From Chaetoceros tenuissimus (taxonomy: Eukaryota > Bacillariophyta > Thalassiosirophyceae > Chaetocerotales > Chaetocerotaceae), in assembly GCA_021927905.1 (NCBI GenBank), contig BLLK01000060.1, forward strand, positions 62,001 through 126,000: a DNA stretch of 64,000 nt, written 5' to 3'. Under the pieces are notes generated by a model. That model did no database searches, was not told the DNA's origin, and saw only the letters and a program-made list of their open reading frames with translations. A program made the translations under genes and the position numbers. Of this stretch, positions 10,060 to 21,032 are shown piece by piece; positions within the stretch are counted from its first letter, which is position 1; each line of letters begins with the position of its first letter.

Positions 10060-13000
10060 ATGGCTGAAGTCTATGAAATGAATGAGGTGAAAGATCCCAA
10101 CATGAACGATTCTGTGTCAGATGAAGGAGACAACCACTCACAGTCAAGTGGAGCACCCTCATCACAATCAGGCAGTGAAAACGACAGCACGACAGGTTCA
10201 ATCGACACATTTAATGAAAAGTCACCAACTCAAAAGGGAGAAATGAGCCCAATGCGAAAATTGATTGTTGGCACAGGGCAAGTTTTAAGACTCCCTGGTG
10301 TGTTTGCAGCAATCGAAAAGAATACCTGTGATTCTGGTAGCGTATCTAATTCCGAAAGTCAATACTACCACAGTGGTCGATCTCATCAAAGTTTAGTTGA
10401 TGATGATTACTACTTTTCAGATGGTTCTGGGCAGTCATATTTTAATGCCAAGATAAGAATGGACTCACAGTCAGACTTGTCCTTCAAAGATGCAGCATCT
10501 GACATAAGTTATGATGACGAGGGTCAACCTGTATACGCTGCTTCGGAAGCAGGAGGTGAACAACCTTTTGATGGAAGCTTGGGGCTAGGAGCTGTGTCAT
10601 CTTTTGGAGATCAAGAACAACAAATGCGTCCTCGACGCAATAGCAAAAATGAAATTGACTTTTTGACGGATGAGAAAAGAATGATGACATATGGTAGATG
10701 CATTGCAATTTACCTAGCAAAAAGATATGCTTGGTACAATCCACAATTGAAGCAAGAAAAAGAAAACGATTCAAATGGTGAAACTGATGCAATGCTACAA
10801 AGTAGCAACATAGATACTGTGGAAAATGGAAAGGAGAAAAATCAAAAGCCAAAACCATCCATTGAAAAGGCATGGGCATACTTTGAACATACGACACTGC
10901 CTCGTAGATCGTATACGCCAGTACATGAACGTGAAGAAAATCCAGAGGGCATGAAGAAAAGTTTCCTGGAGAGAAACTTCAATTGGAACAAAACACTCGA
11001 AAGAGCAAATCCTGGAGAGGATAGCTATGAAACAAAACTGTATTCAGTATGGACCACACCACTTAACCAGATGGGGGATTTTGGTTTAGGAGTTGGTCTA
11101 TACTTTGCCACTTTGGTGGCTAGTGCTATTTTGATGATACTAGCAGGATTGATGAATGTACCAAACATGATGTATTTTCAATCTGATGATTATTCTAAAG
11201 GTCAAGAAGGTGTTTCTTGGTTTTTGAAGGGATCTGCTGTGTGCAATGTTCATGAATTTGTGCCTTGTATTGACTGTGATGAAGCTTTATTCGCTGATAA
11301 AAGAAGAATTGTAACTGTCCCAGATGAAAATAATGAGACTCAGCAAACTTTTGCCATCATGAACGACTGTGATGGAGCTACTTGGAGAGTGGGGATGGTT
11401 AATTTTGGCACAACACTATTGTTCTTAGTTGGATTCATAATCATGAGATGGTACTTAAGTTCAATGGAAGTTCGATTTGACGAAGACGAACAGACTGCGC
11501 AAGATTATTCTATTGTCGTACGGAATCCTCCTGACTCAGCGACTGATCCCGAGACATGGAGATCCTTTTTTATGGAAAATTTTGCAGGAACCCATGTGAC
11601 ATGCTGCACTGTAGCTGTAGACAATGACGACTTAGTACATGCACTTGTAAAGAGAAGGGAATTATTGAAAGCAATCAAGACGAGCCTTCCTGAAGAGGAT
11701 GATTTCAGCATTGAGAATCTGGAAAAACTTTCTGAGGAAATAGTGAGCAAAAGAAATGCGCTTCAACGACTCATGGCCAAATTATTTCCTGGTCTACCTG
11801 CTAAAGTCCAAACTCTTGTTGACCTTAATGCAGAAATTGTGGAGCTTTCATCTAAATCATATCCAGCGAGTAGCGTATTCGTCACATTCGAGAATGAAAA
11901 GGCTCAGAGATGGGTACTAGAGACTATGAATATTGCAGAGGTAGATGCTGTCAGACAAAATAGAGGGGCAGTGAAAGAACCACGATTTCTCTTCGAAGGA
12001 GAGCATGTTTTGTTTGTACAAGAGCCGACTGAACCATCTACAATCAGATGGCAGGATCTTCATGTCACTTTCTTTGAACAGATAACAAAGTTTCTTACAA
12101 CAGGTTTTGTTTTTGGGTTGCTTACCGCTACCTACTTCATTATCAGAGCGCTACACAATGTGAATACAACCTTCTCAGCATTTGCAATATCCATTAGTAA
12201 CTCCATTTTTCCAACTCTTGCGAAAATGCTATCAAAATTCGAGAAGCATGCTAACGAAGAGGTAAGGAACATAACTTTTCATTTCTTTTGCATTTTTGTA
12301 TGGCTTTAATGATTCTTCGTTCTTCATACAATTAGAGAAGGGAAGTCTGGTTGTACATCAAGATTGCAATTTTTCGTTGTATAAATGCTGTCGTATTCAT
12401 CCTTCTCATCACCCCGTATACCTCCACAACTCTAGGAGGAAGTTCGGATTTACTCGCAGGAGTTTATAACGTTTTTTTTGCAGAAATCGTGACGGCAAGT
12501 GTTTTACAAATCCTGGATATTGGAGGAAATCTTTCACGCCACTTCTTCGCACCAAGACAAAAGACCCAAGAGGATATGGATTTGAAAATGATCGGTACTG
12601 AAGTCTTTCTGTCTGAGAGATACACAAATATGACCAAACTCATTTTCCTAGCAGTTTGGTACTGTCCGTTGTTTCCAGCTGTTCTATTTTGGTGCGCACT
12701 TGCACTTGGGATCAACTTTTTTGTCGATCGCTTCAGCTTAATGCGAACTTGGAAACCAAGTCCAAAGTTAGGAAGGTCAATGTCAGGACTACAGCGTGAT
12801 TTTACTTTCCCAATCATGGTTATCGTTATGGCTTACTGGGCGGTTCGATCTTGGTCAAATTTCAAGTACGATCACCTTTGCGAGAGTTCAAATACGGCAA
12901 ACTTTGATGCCAATTTTGTACTTCCTAATGTGACTGATTTCAATATCAACGAAGAAATGCTATTTGAACTAAAGAGCGAAACTATGATGTACAAATACTG

Positions 13001-13448
13001 TGCGAACAATGAAGACATGACAAATGAACAGGAACGACTGACGTTCACGTATCAACTCTTCACTTGGAGTTTGACAGGACTTGTTGGCTTTATCATTTTC
13101 TGCATTGTAGTATACCACGCAAGAAAATTCTATGTTCCTAATTACAGTCCATGTGGAGAAGCACAAGATGAAAAGTTTAGCAATGTTAAGAGTAGAGTGG
13201 GCTATATCCCTCAAGCCAAATCAGACAATTTTGCGTACCCCTTCCTCATTTGTCCTCTCGTCAATCTAGAAGAGAGTGATCTTATTGCTTGGGAAGATCC
13301 AAACAAGGAGTATCATGAATATGATCTCACAGAAGATGCAAAGCAGCTCATCAGAGAGAGCGGCAAGGAAGTAGATAGTCGACTTGCAACCTTTTCAAAA
13401 TGCCTATGGTTTCCTCCACCCGAAGAGGAAGAATCTAAAGAAAATTGA
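10060..13448 (+). CDS. OSCA/CSC1/TMEM63-like multi-pass channel
   Basis: Exon 1 10060-12261, intron 12262-12335 (74 nt, GTAAGG...CAATTAG), exon 2 12336-13448, giving 1104 aa. ATG 10060 is preferred to a GTG upstream. About 340 polar residues precede two membrane helices (GLYFATLVASAILMILAGL; FGTTLLFLVGFIIM). A cytosolic domain follows, starting DYSIVVRNPPDS, with a strand ASSVFVTFENEKAQ and EPSTIRW before a bundle of further helices. This is the order of OSCA/CSC1 proteins (cytosolic PHM7-type domain, then RSN1-type 7TM), which are mechanically or osmotically gated cation channels. The long N-terminus and the Cys-containing loop between the first helices are divergent. An anoctamin relationship is the main alternative. 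Confidence 0.72.
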
Positions 13449-13482
13449 TAATGCTATAAATTTTTATTCAGTAAAATTTCTT

Positions 13483-14693
13483 TTATGTCTGTGTCTTTGT
13501 TCTCGACAAAACTTGACTCTTTTCAGAATTTGAAGGAGTAGATTGTGCCATTTCCTCATCCTTTGTCGATTCTGCCTCCTCTTCATCATCGGTAGATGCA
13601 GTATCAACCTTTTTCATTGTTCCAGCCTTTTCAGCCATGGAAACAAAACTATATTGCGCAGATCCTGCCAATACTACAACAATTCCTACTCCATTCAGCA
13701 ATGAAATTTCTGTATGAAAAATGATGGTGCTCAAAACAATCATAATCACCTGCTTTACGTTCGCAGCAATACAAAGCGTCAAAGGACTGGTCAACTTATT
13801 CGCCATGAGTGATGAAATATTTAATGAGAATGCACAAACCCCACTCAAAATGACCACGAAAGCAGGGTATGCATTGATTTTTGGATTTAGATCAACATTC
13901 CATCTCTTTTGAATTTGTTCGAATTCTCCCAATACAATGGATAAAAATAGACATTGGACCATGGCAAGAGGGGCCATTTTACTCAAAAGATCCACAGGAT
14001 GCATCTTCAAATCACCCGTCAATAATTCACCCGAAGCCACCACTTTCAAAGCTGCAAGCATGACACAGCATAAAGTCACCAAGAGTCCAAATGAAGTATA
14101 ACTCATATCTCCGAATGTAGCCATTGCAACACCACAAATCACTGGCAAAACTGCAATTTGTCTTTTTCTAGAAACTGGTTTTCTCAAACAAATTCCCATG
14201 GCAATTGTAACTGCAGGAACGAGACTACGAAGAACTTGATTGAAATTCACAGAAACGTATCTCAAAGAAGCATTACCTATGGCAATGTTTAGACTGAAAA
14301 TGATGCTAAATAGAAAGATCCAGACATTATCATTGCCTACAATTTTCTTTTGAGTAATTGTTCCAAGTAGATTTTTGACAAAGTCTCGTTTGATGCATGT
14401 GAAAAGTATTTTGGAACCAATGGTGTTGCAGAACATGTGTACGAATGAAAGGAAATAAGGGTATTTGAAGTCTACCTTTGCAAATGCGGACTTATTCAAA
14501 AGAGTGACTCCGATATTGTTTACGGTCCATAAGAGGAGCCATGCTCTGTAAGGTGATTGATAAATAGTTGATTATGATGTGAGACAAGGATACCAGAAAA
14601 GATTGCGAGCTTATGCATCCAGGGACTTCTCGGGCCTTGAGTTGAGAAATGCGTACTTGAAACTTACGTTGCACTGTTACTAGCAGATTTCAT
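13483..14693 (-). CDS. triose-phosphate-transporter-family (DMT) carrier
   Basis: Exon 1 is only 26 nt (14693-14668, MKSASNSA plus two bases); intron 14667-14546 (122 nt, GTAAGT...TTACAG); exon 2 14545-13483. The product is 362 aa. The splice restores the family's first helix, [20 protein letters not shown], which is missing if translation starts at the internal Met. Nine or ten hydrophobic segments follow, including [19 protein letters not shown] and [19 protein letters not shown], both typical of TPT/nucleotide-sugar transporters. The C-terminal 55 residues are an acidic Ser/Thr-rich tail. The substrate cannot be told. No plastid presequence is visible, so Golgi/ER or another endomembrane is likeliest. 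It ends 34 bp from the convergent channel gene. Confidence 0.88.
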
Positions 14694-15063
14694 CCTTCCT
14701 TCTTTAAAAGAAATATATAAATAAACAGAGAATACACTCTTGCAATGGTCAGTGGAACTGTTTTGTGTATGGGAGAGTTCTACCTCTGGGTAATGAAAGA
14801 AATAACTTCCTACAGTTTTTTGGAAAGAAAAAAACTGTTTTGAAGGGAAACAAAAAGAAAGCCGTTGGGTTAAATACATACCACATGTAGGTACGTACTA
14901 TCCTAAATTTGTCAGGTAAAAAGACGTTATTTCAGGACGACATTGGACTGAAAGTATTCAGCATGTGAAATTCAGAGTGGTGGTGCGTGTATGGAGAAAG
15001 GTATTACATATTTCCAATTAAACGCAGTATCTGCGGTATTTCCATATTACAAGAAACAACAAA
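14694..15063. promoter_or_regulatory. divergent intergenic region
   Basis: 370 bp between the transporter (minus) and the small plastid protein (plus); it must hold both promoters. AT-rich with an A-rich leader (AAGAAACAACAAA) before ATG 15064. No specific element is recognised. Confidence 0.4.
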
Positions 15064-15483
15064 ATGTTCATCATTTTCGCTAGCATCATAGCCATGGCAT
15101 CTGCCTTTCAATCAAATTATAGAATCAATCAGATGCTTTTACTTCGAACCGAAACTGCCCACACTCCTACTACATTGACAAAAATGCAACACATGACATA
15201 CACAACTTCAAAGTTGTTCATGTCAGAAAATGAAAGCGAGGAAGTTAGTCCCATCGAAAAAGAACTAGAAAGACTGCAACAGATTTTGACATCCATTGAA
15301 GCACTCGAAGAACGAAATAAAGCTCAAATTGATTCATTTATTGACGAACAGGATCAATGGGAGTCTATGGATGAATCTGAAAGGCAACTGTTGGAGAGTA
15401 AAGCAGATGTAGAAAAGCAGATGGAGAAAATGACGGAAGAACTGATGCAAATGTGGATGGGAGCAAAATCAATGGATGGGTAA
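15064..15483 (+). CDS. small plastid-targeted coiled-coil protein, unknown
   Basis: 139 aa. A hydrophobic signal peptide (FIIFASIIAMASAF) ends at Ala-Phe followed by QSNYRINQ, the ASAF motif of diatom bipartite plastid presequences. A Thr/Ser/Lys-containing transit-like stretch runs to about residue 50. The mature part is a strongly charged helix with heptad-like spacing (IEKELERLQQILTSIEALEE), predicted coiled coil, ending MQMWMGAKSMDG. I recognise no family. A small stromal or thylakoid-associated accessory protein is likely, by inference only. Confidence 0.65.
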   Translation: MFIIFASIIAMASAFQSNYRINQMLLLRTETAHTPTTLTKMQHMTYTTSKLFMSENESEEVSPIEKELERLQQILTSIEALEERNKAQIDSFIDEQDQWESMDESERQLLESKADVEKQMEKMTEELMQMWMGAKSMDG

Positions 15484-15701
15484 ATGTCGAAACTAGGGTG
15501 TAGGTATATTCATAGATATTCCACAAATGTTAGGATCTGAAGCTTTATACTACAAGCGCTGCTTGTATATGTTGATTTACTTTTTTTTACTCGAAAAATA
15601 TATGACATAAGTCTAGCTTATCATCATAGTACTTTTATTAACTTTAGCATTGTATATATTCATTTATAATATAGCTTTAAAAACTGAAAACCACAAAAGA
15701 A

Positions 15702-16628
15702 TTACCCAAAGCATTCTCTCTTTCTTCCGCGTTGCCTAACCTGTGCTAATCTCACAAAAACAGAGTCACTGCTTTGACAAGTTGCTTTATATCCTCTCAT
15801 TACCTCCTTGACCAAGTCTTCACTTCCTACATGTGTGGTCACAAATGCTCGTTCCAAGACGTAAAGGTCTACAGCACGTTCTTCATGATTGGATGTTTTC
15901 TTTGTATTCACCGATGTGGAGGAAAGACCGAAATCAATTAGGACAATATCAGGTTTCCAATCATTGACAGATGTAACTTCTGGTATATCAGGATTGCGAA
16001 TCAAAATATTGCTAGTTGTCAAGTCACCATGTACAATGTTTACATTGTGCATTCTTGCAATAGTTGCACCAACTTCATACGCAGCCTTTTCTGCATATGC
16101 ATCGACTCTTGTTATAACTTTCTTATGAATAACTGCATGATCATGTTCTCCATCAACCTTTTGCCTCTTAGATGGTGGTTCTTCTTTACTCTCTTCTTGT
16201 TCAATATTGAGAAACGATCGAATAGTTTCGCCATGAACATACTCTAAAAACAAGCAAGCACTATTTCTTTGATTCTCTTGTTCACTTTTTGAATCGCTAG
16301 CTATAGTTTGACCCTTTGTATTCAGATCTACAGCTAGTACAACTGGAACAGAAACTCCACCCCGTCGACATCTATTCAAGTTCTTAGCTTCTGCTTTAGT
16401 TCTAGATTTTGTTAAAGTTTCATCTAATGATGGATGACGATATGCTTTTGGAAACCTCTCTTTGCAAATCACAGTAGATGCCAGCGATGATGTAGCAGTC
16501 TCTGTCGCATCGGATTCAATGAAATTAGGTACGAGCCATACTCTAGCTTCTGCTCCCTGCGATATAAGTTTCCAAGATTCGTTGTAGTACGATGGAACAG
16601 GAGGACCAGGAATTTCAACCGAGTTCAT
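15702..16628 (-). CDS. BUD32: Bud32/PRPK (TP53RK) kinase of the KEOPS complex
   Basis: 308 aa from ATG 16628; the frame extends three codons further but only to a TTG. Diagnostic motifs are present: QGAEARVWLV (nucleotide loop), CKERFPKAYRHPSLD, IVHGDLTTSNIL (catalytic loop with HGD), VLIDFGLS (DFG), AVDLYVLERAF and the terminal RLAQVRQRGRKR. Bud32 is the ATPase/kinase of KEOPS, which makes t6A37 on ANN-decoding tRNAs. An extra loop of about 30 residues before the catalytic segment contains PPSKRQKVD, a nuclear-localisation-like patch. Without that insert the size is normal for the family. Confidence 0.96.
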   Translation of the reverse strand: MNSVEIPGPPVPSYYNESWKLISQGAEARVWLVPNFIESDATETATSSLASTVICKERFPKAYRHPSLDETLTKSRTKAEAKNLNRCRRGGVSVPVVLAVDLNTKGQTIASDSKSEQENQRNSACLFLEYVHGETIRSFLNIEQEESKEEPPSKRQKVDGEHDHAVIHKKVITRVDAYAEKAAYEVGATIARMHNVNIVHGDLTTSNILIRNPDIPEVTSVNDWKPDIVLIDFGLSSTSVNTKKTSNHEERAVDLYVLERAFVTTHVGSEDLVKEVMRGYKATCQSSDSVFVRLAQVRQRGRKRECFG

Positions 16629-17098
16629 ATTTTCCAATTACTTTGTTGTCACAATGCTTTTGGATTTGTTGGAATCACATTCAACAAGGAACCTATGGAG
16701 CACTTTAAACCGTAAAAGATCTTTGATATTTGAGTTTTATTTGTTGTGAAGATGGTGAAGATCAAAAAGCCATCTTGATTGGATGTTGTGCCTCATTAAT
16801 GTTTCAAAAGAGAAAGAAAGAGAAAGGAAAGAAGCGCGTATCTTCCAAGTTGAAGAGGGAAAAGCAAGATATGCGGATTCCATTCGGTCTAACTATCACC
16901 GTTGCATAATGGAATCCAAATCTAACCCTGAATTTTGGATTGGGACTGACATACGCGCCTATGACGACGTTTTCTTTTGCTCCATCTTGCTCCGGAAGAA
17001 GATTTTGTTGGGAAAGAAGCTATGTTGTAATCGCCAACCTTTGATGAGCCGATATAGTTGTAAAATAACCCTACTATCTCATCTATATAATACACAAA
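16629..17098. promoter_or_regulatory. divergent promoter region
   Basis: 470 bp between BUD32 (minus) and the DUF1118-like plastid gene (plus). A frame crossing it (16783-17112) has random composition and overlaps the downstream start, so it is not called. TCTATATAATACACAAA directly precedes ATG 17099. Confidence 0.45.
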
Positions 17099-18028
17099 AT
17101 GGCTCCACTTAAATCAATTCTCATTGCTTCTGCTCTTACTTCTGCGGCTGCATTTGCTCCACAACCAACGGTTCGCCCAACCACTTCTTTGAACGAAAAC
17201 TTTGGATTAGATTTTGCTGAGGATCAAGCTGAAAATACTCCTGCTGTTATTTTGGGAGAGGCAAACTACAAACAATGGGTTGGAGAGAAAGTTGACAACT
17301 CATTCCTTAACCGTCAGGTGAGTTCTATTGCATGTGTGAAATTTGTCGGATGATATTTGCTAGAGATTGTGTTACCGAGATGGAATACATTTGTAATAGA
17401 ATGAGGTTAGCTTAGTTCATGCAACAATATGGACACACAAAAAACCATACACTATCAACAAATGAAAGTTGAAAAATATTGTTAGAAAATAAAACTTCTC
17501 TGCATTATGGGTAGTTTCTTCTCGAGGACTACATATGAAGTTTATTCTCAAAAATTATAATTTCTTTGTACTCACTTCTTCATTTCTTCCTCTTAGTACG
17601 ATGTTGTAAGACGTGTACGTGAACTTGACCTTCTTGGTCTTACTGCTGAATACGGAATTCTCTCAAAGCTTGAAAAGAATGGACTTGATCTTAAGACACT
17701 CGAATCCCTTCTTCCAGCTATTGAGGAGACTGGAGCTCTTTCCCTTGTAGGATCAAACCAACAACTTCTTGTCAACGGAGTTGCACCTTTGGTTGTAGAG
17801 GGAGCACCACTTCTTCTTCCACTTGTAGCAGGTGCTCTTGATATTGGAGCTCCAGCATTCTTCCTTGGAGCTGCAGCAGCTGCTGGAGCAGAGGGAGCTA
17901 TCATTGCTAATAATGTAGAGATTCCATTTGTTGGAATTGGTCTTGCTCCTATCTCTGGATTGTTGTTGGTTCCTACTGCTGTTGCACTTGCTGGAGTTGG
18001 AACTTTCCTTGGAGGACTCAAGAAGTAA
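17099..18028 (+). CDS. DUF1118/RIQ-like plastid membrane protein
   Basis: Exon 1 17099-17317, intron 17318-17596 (279 nt, GTGAGT...CCTCTTAG), exon 2 17597-18028, giving 216 aa. The N-terminus has a signal peptide ending AAAFAPQP, a textbook diatom plastid presequence. The mature part carries a repeat-like helical region (RELDLLGLTAEYGILSKLEK, then LLPAIEETGALSLV) and two hydrophobic Gly/Ala/Leu-rich segments near the end. This resembles the DUF1118 proteins of plants (RIQ1/RIQ2), which influence LHCII organisation in grana and non-photochemical quenching. The family assignment is from recall of pattern and is moderate. Codons are strongly biased (CTT, GGA, GCT), suggesting high expression. 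Confidence 0.72.
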
Positions 18029-18811
18029 ATTGATTTATTGTATTAATTTTTCGCATCTACTACAAAATATAACATGACGATGAAAAATTGAAAAAGGCTC
18101 TCAAGATCAAGATGCTATCTGAGCGTTACCATTGAACAATTTTTCTCGCAAAATGCAAATACGTTGCCATTAAAATAGATGAGTGTGTCTTATAGGGAAT
18201 CCAAAATATTTCTATTGATTATGTATATTTTCTGTAGTAATGTAACTTTGGAATAATCTGTAGAAGTCAGTGCAGACTTGATACTATTGCAAGAACAGGT
18301 TTGGTTAATTAGAACAGTGTAAGTGACCTCCAAGCTGTAATCTGAATTTTTTACATGTTGTCATTTATAGAACAATCTTGTACTCTACGTTGCTCTTCAT
18401 ACGAGTTTAACATCTTCTTCTGAGAGGAAAAAGCCAATGCTTTACGTTCTTCTATTTTGGCGCGAAATGAATATTTCTCCTGCACTTCCTAAACTTTCTC
18501 ATGAAACATGAAAAAGGGCAAGCGGCGGCCGTTCTCATCACCAAAAAATGCCAGAGGCCAGAGCATGTGCCAGCATTGAATAACCAAGAATCAATCTATT
18601 AAACTTCGGATCCAATCGCAAAATCACTCTTGATTCATAGTCCAGTAGTTCCACAGTGCAATATCTTATCGCAACTCCCTTCATAGCTCTATTCTCTGTT
18701 TTATTCGCCACTGAAAACAACAAGAATTTCAGAGATTTATCAGAGAACACTCCAACAAACACAACCTATCTCAACGGCAACGAAATTATAAACCCTTTTC
18801 CAGAAATAAAA
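18029..18811. other. intergenic region, no gene seen
   Basis: About 780 bp. A frame in phase with the next gene extends upstream to 18656 but has no ATG before 18812, so it is treated as leader. No repeats or RNA genes are recognised. Confidence 0.45.
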
Positions 18812-20373
18812 ATGGCGGAAGAAATCACAGCAGCAATGAAGCAATGGTCCCTAGATGATCTCGTAGAGAAATCTGGGACTGCACAGACCAAAACAGAGAA
18901 GGCTCTCAATTGGGGAAGACCAGGGTATTTGACCAAGTCTGACTTGGATGTATATGTAAGTTTCATTGGCATTGCACAGTCTTTTGATGTTCTGTTATGT
19001 TATTTGAAAAAAATACGACGATGAAGCATCATCAAAATCTTTGCCGAAGTGCCCTATATCTGGAATAGATCATTTTTGAACCATAGCAAACATAAAAATG
19101 ACGTAAATCACCATAGATTCTCTGGAGGAATCTTTTGGGGACTCTCAAGAACTTTCCACGAAAGATTTTTTCTCAGTCTATGCTATGATACAATTTTTTC
19201 ATCTCTAATGATTTATTAATCTTTACTTGATAGGTAAAATTTAGGGACGAGGTTGAGAAACGTGGTGGCGAGTTTAAGAACACAGTTTATTCGTTCACTG
19301 AAGTAGAAGGTGAAGTGTACACCCTAACCCGTTGGCTTCGTGCTCGTAAATATGTTCTTGCAGATACCATCAAAATGGTAGAAGAAGCAACTGGGGAGAG
19401 AGCTGTTCCACGTGCAGTTGACTACTACCCTGATGCCGAAGCTGCACTTGGAGTTGATCCTTCTATTTTCATCAGCCAATACCCGCAGCTTTATTCTGGA
19501 TTCAGTAAGGATGGTTGTCCAGTATTTTATTCTAAACCTGGTATTTTGAACATTGATGGAATTGAATGTATGACAACTATTGATGGAATCCTTAAATTTC
19601 ACTGGCATGTCATGCAACACGATTACAAGAAGAGATTGTTGCAATTCAAGAAAGATAACCCATCTTTTACTCGATTTGAATGTGTATCTATTTTGGATTT
19701 GAGTGGACTAGCAGCGAGTAATCTGAACAGCCGAACCTTGGATATTATCAAAAAGCAGGCATTCATTGACTCTCTCTGTTTCCCAGAAACAATGAATAAA
19801 ATGTTGGTTGTGAACGCTCCTCGCTTCTTCAGTGCAACTTGGGGAATTATCAAGGGATTTGTCGACGCAAGAACTGCTGCCAAAATTGAAGTTGTTTCAA
19901 GTTCTTCAGCAGCGCAGAAGAAATTGAAGGAAATCATTGATGTGGATCAGATTCCAAGTGACTATGGTGGGACTGCAGAGAGTACACACGTCACATTGGC
20001 AAAAGATGCTGCAGTAAATGCAGATAAGGGAGGAAGGTCTAGACTCAAAGCAGAAGTAATGTATGTTAGAAGCTACCTTTCATGGAAATTCCAGATGAAG
20101 GAAGATGAAGAAGCTGATATTTGGGTATACACTCGTGCGAAAACTGGAGCGACTTTTACCATCTCTGATGCTTCTACCAAGAAGCCACTTGCTCCACCAG
20201 TGGTTATCAAACATAATGTTTCAAAAGACGACGATAACACTAATCCAACAAATGGTCAAATTACAACTCAGAGAATTAGTGGAGTTTCAGAAGTGAAGGT
20301 CAAGGCAGAGAACTTGAAGAGTCGCATGAGTAGTGAGAGTTACTTGGTTGTTGTAAATATCTACAAGAAGTAA
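18812..20373 (+). CDS. Sec14-like CRAL-TRIO lipid-transfer protein, apparent frameshift
   Basis: Exon 1 18812-18955 (starting MAEEITAAMKQWSLDDLVEK) ends at a good GTAAGT donor. The best acceptor (TTACTTGATAG, ending 19234) opens exon 2 with VKFRDEVE, but one base seems missing near 19258-19260: the frame then reads NVVAS and stops, while the frame one base over reads RGGEFKNTVYSF and continues to 20373. The long frame has a CRAL-TRIO N-lobe (LTRWLRARKYVLADTI), the lipid-pocket core (ECVSILDLSGLAASNL; LVVNAPRFFSATWGIIKGF) and IPSDYGG. A C-terminal beta-rich region (ADIWVYTRAKTGATF...YLVVVNIYKK) is possibly GOLD-like, as in patellins. It probably carries phosphoinositides or other lipids. An alternative acceptor at 19272 keeps frame but lacks a pyrimidine tract and drops conserved-looking residues. 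Confidence 0.8.
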
Positions 20374-21032
20374 TTGTATTCTTACAAACAAACTGACTGG
20401 ACTTTGCGTCAATCTAACATTCTGAACAAAACGTAAAAATAAATTCTTTTTTCCACGATTTTATTTTTTGAGGAGCCATTCGGCATCATCGTAACGTATT
20501 GAAAACATTCTACATAAAAATGAATGAACCAGACTCTGACAATACACTCTTTTTGTAATTCAAATATGAATCAGGTTACTAATGATTTGTGGTGCAATGT
20601 GAACCATTGATATAGACTAATTCATTTTCTTTTATTTTGTAATTTCAAAATAGACATGGTTCCACCACTGCGCATTTTTGAAGAAAATAGACTTCAAGTC
20701 ACTTCAAGTTGCCATCAAATTTTGAAATGACGCGCCCTTATTTTGATGGACAAGGTCCGTTGACTGACGTCATACAACTTTTGTAGGTGCTTCCTAGCCA
20801 TCGAAAGTGTGTGATCTTTTGGCGACAAGATACTGTTACTGCAGCCACCAGATTTTAACCCCGAATCCTTGAATCAAATCCTTCCTTCTCTCCCCTCCGA
20901 AATCTTACATCAACATTTTTACATCAATCCACCGGATACCTATATATAAATACCATACATATCTTCGCACTTTCATAAGTTTCGAAGGCTTTATTATAAT
21001 TTATTCAACCGAGTCTCGATCCATTGATCAAA
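20374..21032. promoter_or_regulatory. 5' region of the NTT gene
   Basis: About 660 bp. A TATA-like TATATATAAATACC at 20940-20953 lies some 80-90 bp before ATG 21033, a plausible core promoter position. Between them a pyrimidine-rich then AT-rich leader is seen. No other gene is visible. Confidence 0.45.

Noticed and set aside
16783-17112. 109-codon plus frame overlapping the DUF1118-like start
   Set aside because: Lies in the leader/promoter of a well-supported gene and has no recognisable content.
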